Shown piece by piece: positions 36,427-44,551 of a DNA stretch of 64,000 nt. The position numbers were made by a program, and so were the translations under genes. The notes under the pieces are model-generated. The model was not told where the DNA came from and did not search any database. It saw only the letters and a program-made list of their open reading frames with translations. How positions within the stretch are numbered: the stretch's first letter is position 1; each line of letters begins with the position of its first letter. The stretch is from Caldithrix sp. (GTDB taxonomy: Bacteria; Zhuqueibacterota; Zhuqueibacteria; Thermofontimicrobiales; Sulfurfontimicrobiaceae): positions 1 to 64,000 of the forward strand of contig DYKB01000024.1 of the NCBI GenBank assembly GCA_020722815.1, given 5' to 3'.

Positions 36427-39400
36427 ATGGTGGAAGGCATGGTAAGAGAAAATAAGGATACTTTTTCTGTTTCGCCGCGAAATGGAAAAACAGGCTGGTG
36501 GATGGTGGCCATGATATCCCTGGTAATTGGGATTTCTTTGCCTTCAATTTCATCCGCCGCGGCTACTCCATTCCTGCCCGCAGAGGATAAGGGAAGTTCG
36601 ACAGCTCAAAATTCGGTTTTACAATCTGTTGATTCGGAGAATTTAACCTCCGGCCAAAATGTTGCTAATTCTGATTCAACTAAAAATCAAATCCAAACAG
36701 CGAAAGATGGAAAATCCATCCCGGATACAATGAAAGTGATTCAGGGAGAAGGATGCGATTATGATCCGCCTTATTGGTCAAGTCATAAGCCATTCCGGGG
36801 ACAGCCTAATGTTCCTATTTCCCAGAATACTTTTGAATTTATGTTACGGGATGATCGGTCTGGGGTCGACCTGAGAACCTTTCAGCTGGTCGTTGATGGA
36901 ATAGATGTTTTTGCAAATTCCGCTGGATTAACGCTTATTGGTAATCCACAAAAATATTCAGTCCGTTACAAATTACCAGCGAATCGAACATTCTTTTGGG
37001 GAGATACGGTCTGGATTAAACTGAGTGTCTGTGATCTGAATGAGCCACCCAATTGCATGGCGGATTCCATGTTTTTTGTTATGGAACCTGATCTTGATCC
37101 ACCTATTATTATACCTGCCGGGCCAATGCCGGGTGACATCAATATTGCTGTCAATTCCACAGTAAAGTTATCCATTTTTGATGCCAAGGCGGGGATTGAT
37201 TTTACTTCGATAAAATTGTTGTTAAATGGTATTGATTATTCCGATTCACTGACTATTTTAGAGGGTCAAACGCCCAATATTATTGTCAATAGTGCGCAAC
37301 GAACAATCTTTGACTATAATCAGGAAACTGTCGTTTTTGCCGAGGTTGAGGATCGGGTGGGTAATAAAGCCGATACGACTTATTCGTTTAAAGTTCAATC
37401 TGAACCATTTCCACCCGTGATTACCTTTATTTATCCCACTCGAAATTCAGATAAATTACTGGGGCTTAATGATTCGCTGGTTTTTCGGATTAAAGACGTG
37501 CATTCCCAAATCGATACCTCAAAAACAGAAATCACTTTGAAGTTAAATAATACGCTGGTTGGCTCCCCAATTATTGCCATTAGTTCCTCACCGGATGCGA
37601 AAGAGTTTACCTATACGATTCGACCGGCTGCACCGGTGAAATGCAATATGATAGGACAACTGCGTGTTCAGGGCTTTGATAAATCAGAAAATATGGCAGT
37701 TGATTCAACGCAATTTAAATTTATTGAAGATAAAATCGGGCCTGAAATTATTGTGATTAAACCACAAGCGAATGAGTCTGAGGTCGCTCTTGATCATATT
37801 ATCGAATTTGAAGTGAGCGACAATATTGCCGGTGTTGATAAGGATTTAATCGAAGTCTTTATTAATGATGAAAATAGAAGTGATTCATTAACCATTCAAC
37901 TGGTAGACCCCCCCGCAAAACGTTATCACTTCTCTTTGCCGAATACTGGTTATTGGAATGACACAATTTCAGTAAAAATTGTCGCTAACGATCTCGCCTG
38001 GACGGCCAATAGAACTGAATTAACCTATCGCTATTTTATTAAACGCGATGACCAGGGACCGCTCATTACGGTTATCAATCCACTTCCGATGCAAGAGGGT
38101 GTTTTACTCAGTCATGTCGTCGAATTTGAAGTTGAAGATTTATTAGCTGGTGTCAATGGCGATTCAATCAAGATTGAAGTAAATGGAATTGATAAGACAG
38201 CCGCATTAATAAAAGATGAAATTATGAGTTCATCCAGGAAATTTCGGGTAACACTTGCCAATACAGGTGCCTGGAACAATACAATTTCCATAAAAATCGC
38301 GGCTCATGATTTATCTGTTCCGCCCAATAAAAGTGAAGTCGATTTTCAATATTTTATGGCGAAAGATCTTCAAGGCCCGGTTGTGACGGCTGAATATCCA
38401 AAGCCGAATCAACAGAATGTGATGCCCGAAAATGTTAAGATTCAATTCTCCCTTGAAGATAATTCAGCCGGCCTTGATTTGTCTTCTTTAAAATTTTATG
38501 TTAATGACAAATCCATCGCCATTTCTGATCTTCGCCCTTTAGATAAAAATGATAAGGAAGAAAATCGCCTGGTTCATCATATTGGCTACTCTTATAACGC
38601 AGGCAATTTTGACCTGGGCGAAAAAGTCCGCGTTCGTGTGAATGTTATGGATAATGCTGGAAATCCAGCCAGTGGCGATACGGATTATATGTTTACAATT
38701 ACCAAAGATCCATATCCCCCAAAAATTAAAATCATTCAACCGTTAGCAGATGCGAAAGATGTAAATCGGTATCTACCTGTAATTCTTGAGGTTACCGATT
38801 TTGAAAGCGGCGTAAATATCAATACAATTGTTTTAAAGATAAATAATGAAGTGGTTAAAACGATCATTTCGCCCAATTTTACGCAAGAATTTACCCCCCG
38901 ACAGAATTTTGATACGTCATTCAGGGTAATATTTAATCCCACTCTCCCGTTTAACTGGAATAGCACGATTACAGCCTCGATCACAGTTGAAGACAGTGTT
39001 GGTCATCCCGCGAGTTTGACGTACCAATTTTCCACCCAGGAAGATCGCGTTGGGCCTGAATTTATCAATTTAAGTCCAGCACCAAATTCGGTCGATATTC
39101 TTTCGAATACCCCTCTTTCTATCGGGATTCAGGATTTACTGTCGGGTGTTAATATCAAATCATTCGATTTATCCATTAATGGAACGCTGATTCCGAAAGA
39201 ATCGATTTCGGTGATGGAAACGAAATATAATGCGAATGATTTAAAACATAACCAGCAAGTTCCGGAATATTATCTGGTTAATTATGTTCCTTTAAAACGA
39301 TATGCCCCTGGCAATCCGCTCCTGATTCATTTAGAAGCCAAAGATCTGGTCGGGAATAAATCGATTTATGATTATAGCTTTGGTGTTTTTACTGATACGT

Positions 39401-42123
39401 CAAAACCGATCATTAAATTAATCACCCCACCTATTTTGGATAATGTTGCCCGGAAAACACCAATTGAATTTGAGGTAAATGATCCGGAATCCGGAATCAA
39501 AATGCAATTAACCGAACTCTGGGTAAATGGGGAAAAAATTTCTATTAATCCAATTCAGGTCTCCGGTGATGTTTTTATTCGTGTACTGACCGATTCATTG
39601 GGATTGTTTGATTATGGTGCAAAAATTCCAGTAAAAATTGTTGCCGTTAATAATGATGGCGTTAAAGCGATAAAAGATTATATTTTTAATATTATTAAAG
39701 ATACCAGCGAACCTGTCATTAAATTGATACGGCCACAAAACAGAGCCTCTTTACAAACGCCGGTTGTTTTTCAATTAATCGATAAAGAAACTGGCATTAA
39801 CCTGACAAAATCCAGTTTTGAAATTGATCAATGTATCGATGGCAAGGTTGTCGTTCCAAGTATTACGCAACCGATGATTGACCAATTCCGTCTGATTAAA
39901 AAAGATCTCAATGGAACCGGTTATGAAATTAGTTTTAATTCGCAGGGATTGCGGCGGTTTGCCTATTTTCAAAAGGTATTAATTCGGATTAAAACCGAAA
40001 ACGCGCCGAAATATCACGAAGCGAAAAGTGCGTTGTTTGAAACCATCATCAATGTTACACCGGGTGATACCACCCCACCATGGGTAACAAATTTAAAACC
40101 ATTGGTGAATGAGGCGAATGTTCTGCCCGGTAGTAACATTAAATTTGATGTTTTGGATGATTCAATGGGAGTTGATCCTGCTTCGATTAAAGTACAGGTA
40201 TCAACTCAAAAAGGGAGCGTCAGCTTTGATTCCACGCATAAAGCTGTCGAATATGGACCAAAAGCGAAAGGCTTTGAAGTCACGATTAATCCTAAAATTC
40301 CATTCTTTTATAACGATACAGTGACTGTTACAATTGAAGCTCGTGATCAAGAGCCCAATATCATGGCACCCTTTAAATATCGGTTCTTTTTAGGATTGGA
40401 TAAAACAGCACCGGTGTTGCAGGCAATTGATCCTTATGATAAGCAGAAAAATGTAACCAACACGCCGGTTTTCAAGATTTTGGCGCAAGATCCATTATCC
40501 GGTATTGATAAATCAACCTATCAGTTGCGTTATCGTTATTGGGATGCAACCGAATTTATGCCGATTGCTTCAGAATTCTTTGAATTTAATCTGGATACGA
40601 TTCAGGTTAAAGCTGGAACCGATACACTGCTGTTTGATACGACTCTTGTGGTTCAGGCGACTATCAACGACCGCGTTGGAAATCAGGGAAAATTGGAATA
40701 TTCTTTTAAAGTAATGAAGGAAGATACTATTCCACCATCGATAACGCTGGTAAAACCCCAGAATGATAGAAAGTATGATTATGATCCAGGAATGTTGAAC
40801 GAATTTATCGTTTCCATTACAGATAGTTATGCCGAAATAAATACCGAATCAATAAAAATAATCGTATCCGTTTATTCCGATACGATGCAACCTCCTGACA
40901 AATCAAAGGAATTTCAGAAAGAGAGTGCGACCTGGTCTGGCGAAAAGCTGGTATTCACGCCGGCTTCTGGTAAATCGGTTCAAGTAAATTGTAAAGCCCA
41001 GCAAGAGCCGCTGGTTATTTCCAAAAATCAAATTATTCGAATGTGGGTTTATGCAGAGGACAGGTTCAGAAATTCAGTCGAAGCAGAATATGAATTCGGA
41101 ACACAAGAGGATCGGCAGGCCCCGGTGCTGCTTTATTCGATACCTGAACATGAAGCGCAAGATGTTTCGCCGGATACAAAAGTCACCTTAAAATTTACGG
41201 ATGATCCCGATGGGGATGGTAAAGACTATACCGGTGTGAATTTGGAAACCATGCGCGTCTGGATGCGTATGATTGATTCAAATACCTCTTTTGATAATAA
41301 CTGGTCAAATGCTGAACAGATTTATCCTGGCATTATGAAAGCGATAGAACCCGAACCTGAACCTAAAATTGAATTAGCCGAAAAATCAGGCAAATTTTCT
41401 GTGAATCAGACAATTTATTTGAAAATTTATGCCGAAGATCGGGTAAAAGTTAATCCGAATCAATTAAATACAATTATCTGGTTCGAAACTCCGAAAGAAA
41501 TGCCGGATTTATCGTTCCAAAATACCGGATATCAAATCCTTGGTGATGTTGGAACTGATTCAGTTCAGGTCGAGTGTACCGTTACCGTTCTCAATGAATT
41601 CGCGCGGGTAAATGTCCCGGAACTCTCCGTATTATTCGAGAAACCGGATGGCAAAAAACGAACGGTTGTTACCACCGGTCAGATTGAGATTGGTGAGTCC
41701 ATTATTGTGACGTCACCATTGATGACGGTCTATAAATATGGTACTCAGGTCATAAAGGCTACAATTGATCCGAACAATTATGTCCCGGAGAAGGATGAAA
41801 ATAATAATTCAACGACTATTGAAATTCCAGGGAAGACAAGGATTTATGCGGAGCCGGAAATTTTTTCGCCCAATGGGGATGGTATCAACGATGAAACATT
41901 TATTCACTGTGATGGTTTTGATCTGCAAAATCCAATAATTAAAATTTTTGATATTCAGGGTCGATTCATCCGTGATTTATCTGAATTTGTCCAGAATCCG
42001 TTACGTTTTAAATGGGACGGGCGTGACCAGAACGGTCGAATTGTGGTGCCGGGAGTTTATATTTACATGCTCTACGATGGTAATAATACGCTTGGCAGAG
42101 GTTGTGTTGTGGTGGTTTTATAA
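36427..42123 (+). CDS. giant Ig-repeat surface protein with type IX-style C-terminal domain (SprB-like)
   Basis: 1898 residues. AGGAGA lies just before the start. A late signal peptide (about 24-45, WWMVAMISLVIGISLPSISS) is followed by a Ser/Asn-rich spacer and about 14 tandem Ig-like units of 100-130 residues (about 110-1680). Each opens with PP/GP-x-I-x-x-x-x-P (DPPIIIPAGP, IGPEIIVIKP, QGPLITVINP, YPPKIKIIQP) and has a D-x-x-(S/A)-G-(V/I) turn about 30 residues later, then VNG/VND. Next is a CARDB-like domain (MPDLSFQNTGYQILGDVG) and a tail EIFSPNGDGINDE... ending in WDGRDQNGRIVVPGVYIYML, the FlgD-like/gliding-motility C-terminal domain of type IX substrates. It is likely a cell-surface fibre or adhesin. 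It sits 59 bases before a PorP/SprF-like gene, as SprB does with SprF. Confidence 0.85.
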   Translation: MVEGMVRENKDTFSVSPRNGKTGWWMVAMISLVIGISLPSISSAAATPFLPAEDKGSSTAQNSVLQSVDSENLTSGQNVANSDSTKNQIQTAKDGKSIPDTMKVIQGEGCDYDPPYWSSHKPFRGQPNVPISQNTFEFMLRDDRSGVDLRTFQLVVDGIDVFANSAGLTLIGNPQKYSVRYKLPANRTFFWGDTVWIKLSVCDLNEPPNCMADSMFFVMEPDLDPPIIIPAGPMPGDINIAVNSTVKLSIFDAKAGIDFTSIKLLLNGIDYSDSLTILEGQTPNIIVNSAQRTIFDYNQETVVFAEVEDRVGNKADTTYSFKVQSEPFPPVITFIYPTRNSDKLLGLNDSLVFRIKDVHSQIDTSKTEITLKLNNTLVGSPIIAISSSPDAKEFTYTIRPAAPVKCNMIGQLRVQGFDKSENMAVDSTQFKFIEDKIGPEIIVIKPQANESEVALDHIIEFEVSDNIAGVDKDLIEVFINDENRSDSLTIQLVDPPAKRYHFSLPNTGYWNDTISVKIVANDLAWTANRTELTYRYFIKRDDQGPLITVINPLPMQEGVLLSHVVEFEVEDLLAGVNGDSIKIEVNGIDKTAALIKDEIMSSSRKFRVTLANTGAWNNTISIKIAAHDLSVPPNKSEVDFQYFMAKDLQGPVVTAEYPKPNQQNVMPENVKIQFSLEDNSAGLDLSSLKFYVNDKSIAISDLRPLDKNDKEENRLVHHIGYSYNAGNFDLGEKVRVRVNVMDNAGNPASGDTDYMFTITKDPYPPKIKIIQPLADAKDVNRYLPVILEVTDFESGVNINTIVLKINNEVVKTIISPNFTQEFTPRQNFDTSFRVIFNPTLPFNWNSTITASITVEDSVGHPASLTYQFSTQEDRVGPEFINLSPAPNSVDILSNTPLSIGIQDLLSGVNIKSFDLSINGTLIPKESISVMETKYNANDLKHNQQVPEYYLVNYVPLKRYAPGNPLLIHLEAKDLVGNKSIYDYSFGVFTDTSKPIIKLITPPILDNVARKTPIEFEVNDPESGIKMQLTELWVNGEKISINPIQVSGDVFIRVLTDSLGLFDYGAKIPVKIVAVNNDGVKAIKDYIFNIIKDTSEPVIKLIRPQNRASLQTPVVFQLIDKETGINLTKSSFEIDQCIDGKVVVPSITQPMIDQFRLIKKDLNGTGYEISFNSQGLRRFAYFQKVLIRIKTENAPKYHEAKSALFETIINVTPGDTTPPWVTNLKPLVNEANVLPGSNIKFDVLDDSMGVDPASIKVQVSTQKGSVSFDSTHKAVEYGPKAKGFEVTINPKIPFFYNDTVTVTIEARDQEPNIMAPFKYRFFLGLDKTAPVLQAIDPYDKQKNVTNTPVFKILAQDPLSGIDKSTYQLRYRYWDATEFMPIASEFFEFNLDTIQVKAGTDTLLFDTTLVVQATINDRVGNQGKLEYSFKVMKEDTIPPSITLVKPQNDRKYDYDPGMLNEFIVSITDSYAEINTESIKIIVSVYSDTMQPPDKSKEFQKESATWSGEKLVFTPASGKSVQVNCKAQQEPLVISKNQIIRMWVYAEDRFRNSVEAEYEFGTQEDRQAPVLLYSIPEHEAQDVSPDTKVTLKFTDDPDGDGKDYTGVNLETMRVWMRMIDSNTSFDNNWSNAEQIYPGIMKAIEPEPEPKIELAEKSGKFSVNQTIYLKIYAEDRVKVNPNQLNTIIWFETPKEMPDLSFQNTGYQILGDVGTDSVQVECTVTVLNEFARVNVPELSVLFEKPDGKKRTVVTTGQIEIGESIIVTSPLMTVYKYGTQVIKATIDPNNYVPEKDENNNSTTIEIPGKTRIYAEPEIFSPNGDGINDETFIHCDGFDLQNPIIKIFDIQGRFIRDLSEFVQNPLRFKWDGRDQNGRIVVPGVYIYMLYDGNNTLGRGCVVVVL

Positions 42124-42182
42124 AAGTTGCTTTTATCGGAAAATTTAATACCCCTGAAAGCACTAAATTAAAGGACATCTTT

Positions 42183-44003
42183 ATGAAATTAAAGCATGAC
42201 ATCATCGGTTTATTAGTCGTTTTGTTGCTGGCGGGAAACATGGGTCTGGTGTTTTCGCAGAATATGGTGTCGACGAGTCCGACTGACTATTATGATCCCC
42301 GATCGACATTTATTAATCCAGCGGTGATTATGAGTCAGAGTAGACAGATTTATGCTGGAATTCAGGTACTGCAATTGGGATTTCTTGAAAATAATTCGAC
42401 AGCTTTTAAGCATAGTCATATTGGATATAGTCAACCATATTTTATTTTACCAGCAACTGGATTTGGCTTTACCGCTCAATATTTGAGTACCCCCTATTAT
42501 AATCAGGGAAATTATAGCTTTTTGGTAGCGCATGAAATTGCGGACATATTTACATTGGGCGCACGAGCGAATCTCTTCTCTAAAAATTATGATCTTGATT
42601 TTGTTGATCCGACTGATCCGGTTTTTAAAAACGGAAATACTAAATATGCATTTAGCTATGGATTAGGCTTACTTATTGGTAATCCTTATTCCAGTCTGGC
42701 AGTGGGATTAGCTGTTGATCATATTAATCGTCCGGTAATTAGTCTGTTAGGGAATACGGCCCGGCAACCGATAGCCTTTGATATCGGGATTCACTATTCA
42801 TTTGCTGGAATTCGCCCGACGGTATATGTGAATTACCAGGATAATCAAACCGTCACGACTTTTGGATTCGATTTAACGCACCGACACCTGGGTCGGGTTG
42901 GATTATTTTACGGTAATAAAGCGCTGATTCTGGATGGTAAATTGAATTTATTAAACAACCACATGAGTATCGGGTATCAGCTTGATTTTCCACTCATGGA
43001 ATTAAACAGTTACAGTCTTGGAACGCATTTGGTATCCGTTGCGTATCGCTTTTCTGAACCGGATGACTCGGACTTTGAGATCGCCGCGGATGTTGAATAT
43101 TTAAATATTGCCGAGAGAAAGTTAACAGTTGAAGCGGACCGTGAAATTACCATTCGGGATCTAGATGCCCTGGCAGAATATAAGTTGGATATTTTTGATC
43201 AGGGGAGTCTGGCAAAAATTCGTGATAGTGCCCGGGTGGTTGATGTTTCTGGTATGAAATCCGTACTACATAATAAAATTTACGATGATGCCTATCTCCT
43301 TTATCGTACCACTCTGATTGAAATGGTCAAAGATCAGATACTGAAAAAAGGGACGACAAATTTTGATGTCGAGATTTTAAGCTTACCTGGTACCGGGGAT
43401 CGTGCAATAAGTTTATTCAATTTTGTGGTCGATTCCTTGGGCATTCCCAATGATCGGGTTAATATTATTTTCACGAACGATTATATTAACCAACCCCAAA
43501 ATACGGTGGCGAATAATCCAATTATTGAAGCGATTCGTGTTCAAAAAGAGATTTCTAAAGGTAAAATGAAACAGGTTACGGTGAAATTGGAGAATGATCC
43601 TATCCTTACCGCTGATTATACAACTTTTAAAATTAGACGCATGCGCGCAAGCCGCAAATTAACGACCTGGCGGGTTGTAATCGAACACGAAGGTAAAATC
43701 GTTCAGAAAATTTCCGGGGTCAATGAACCCCATGATGTAACCTGGGACTGGCGTGATGAAGATGGAAAACTCATCGCACCTGGTGAATATTTTTATTACT
43801 TTCAATGGAAAGACGAATTATTGGGTCCCTGGAAACCCGATAAAGTTAAATCACGGCTAATCATTGTTGAAAAACGAAGCCGAAATGAGCGTATTTTCTT
43901 AACGAAAGATGGAAAACCTTTAGCAAAAGATAGCAGTCATACTCCCGTAAAACTGGAATTTTTATTAAAGGACAAAACCGATAACGACGTAACAATTAAA
44001 TAA
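42183..44003 (+). CDS. PorP/SprF-like outer-membrane protein with C-terminal FlgD-like domain
   Basis: 606 residues from the ATG at 42183 (AAAGGA upstream; the frame is open from 42102). Signal peptide, then an N-terminal barrel of PorP/SprF type (about 25-310): DYYDPRSTFINPAVIMSQSR is the usual 'NPA' opening, with many short aromatic strands such as FGFTAQYLSTPYY and HMSIGYQLDFPL. Residues about 330-480 are alpha/beta and could form a periplasmic OmpA-like domain (FVVDSLGIPNDRVNIIF). The end (about 500-570) has WRVVIEHEGKIVQKISG and WDWRDEDGKLIAPGEYFYYF, a FlgD-like fold. In Bacteroidota SprF-type proteins anchor or export the large type IX substrate encoded just upstream, and the order here is the same. 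The fused C-terminal parts are unusual for PorP (about 300 residues). Confidence 0.75.
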   Translation: MKLKHDIIGLLVVLLLAGNMGLVFSQNMVSTSPTDYYDPRSTFINPAVIMSQSRQIYAGIQVLQLGFLENNSTAFKHSHIGYSQPYFILPATGFGFTAQYLSTPYYNQGNYSFLVAHEIADIFTLGARANLFSKNYDLDFVDPTDPVFKNGNTKYAFSYGLGLLIGNPYSSLAVGLAVDHINRPVISLLGNTARQPIAFDIGIHYSFAGIRPTVYVNYQDNQTVTTFGFDLTHRHLGRVGLFYGNKALILDGKLNLLNNHMSIGYQLDFPLMELNSYSLGTHLVSVAYRFSEPDDSDFEIAADVEYLNIAERKLTVEADREITIRDLDALAEYKLDIFDQGSLAKIRDSARVVDVSGMKSVLHNKIYDDAYLLYRTTLIEMVKDQILKKGTTNFDVEILSLPGTGDRAISLFNFVVDSLGIPNDRVNIIFTNDYINQPQNTVANNPIIEAIRVQKEISKGKMKQVTVKLENDPILTADYTTFKIRRMRASRKLTTWRVVIEHEGKIVQKISGVNEPHDVTWDWRDEDGKLIAPGEYFYYFQWKDELLGPWKPDKVKSRLIIVEKRSRNERIFLTKDGKPLAKDSSHTPVKLEFLLKDKTDNDVTIK

Positions 44004-44020
44004 CCTTTTTCCATAAAAAC

Positions 44021-44112
44021 CATGGATCTATCATTGCGAAGCGTATATAAACTCAGGATAAGTTTCGTGACCAGGCAATCTCCTATTGTTTTGTGAGGGA
44101 GATTGCGAGCTT
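44021..44112. repeat. partial copy related to dispersed repeat family A
   Basis: ATCATTGCGAAGCG near the left, CAGGCAATCTCC in the middle and GGAGATTGCGAGC at the right are words of the element at 44119-44274 and 1024-1164, but the ends are missing. Probably a decayed copy lying directly beside the full one. Confidence 0.45.
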
Positions 44113-44118
44113 AAATAG

Positions 44119-44274
44119 AGTGTGTCCGAAAATACCAGGACGTGTCATGGCGAGGCGTTCTTTGCCGCAGCCTGTTTTTTAGGCTCGCAATCCCGTCGTT
44201 AAACAGCGGAGATTGCTTCGTCGCACAAAACGCTCCTCGCAATGACAGTTCCGGATGTGTTTTGGGACAGACTC
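44119..44274. repeat. dispersed inverted-repeat element, family A, copy 2
   Basis: AGTGTGTCCG at the left and GGGACAGACT at the right are imperfect inverted ends. Inner words TGTCATGGCGAGGCG and CGCTCCTCGCAATGACA pair, as do GCAATCCCGTCGTTAAAC and GCGGAGATTGC with the middle of copy 1 at 1024-1164. The shared GTTTAACGA/TCGTTAAAC stretch shows the two copies are in opposite orientation. No coding capacity. Confidence 0.75.
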
Positions 44275-44387
44275 TAAATAAAAGGTGTCGGCAAAAAGAC
44301 ATCTCGCAAAAACAGTTTTTAGTATTTGGGGGACAGACACGAAATAGTATTTTTGCAATGCTTATTAATTTTTTGTAAATTTTAAGG

Positions 44388-44435
44388 AACCTACTTTGGT
44401 ATCGAGAGTATTTTATTAAAATGCCAGTGTAGGTT
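44388..44435 (+). terminator. weak hairpin in the PorP-exbB gap
   Basis: GGAACCTAC pairs with GTAGGTTTC (one mismatch) across a 33-base loop, followed by TCTATTTAT. It may end transcripts coming from the PorP-like gene, but the loop is large. Confidence 0.3.
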
Positions 44436-44464
44436 TCTATTTATATAGCCAAATAAAAAAGCCG

Positions 44465-44525
44465 TGGGGCATTACGCAACTAAATTTGCCAAGTAAAATT
44501 ATCTATCTTCACGAGTAATGCTCCA
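44465..44525 (+). promoter_or_regulatory. leader hairpin just before the exbB-like ribosome site
   Basis: TGGGGCATTAC (44465-44475) and GTAATGCTCCA (44515-44525) pair at 10 of 11 positions around a 39-base AT-rich loop. The stem ends about 12 bases before AGGAGG (44538) of the ExbB-like gene. It could affect translation or be part of an operator; function is not known. Confidence 0.35.
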
Positions 44526-44551
44526 GATTAATGTCTTAGGAGGTATAACGC

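Noticed and set aside
36278..36553. 91-codon minus-strand frame before the giant gene
   Set aside because: It overlaps the start of the giant gene and shows no motif or convincing ribosome site.
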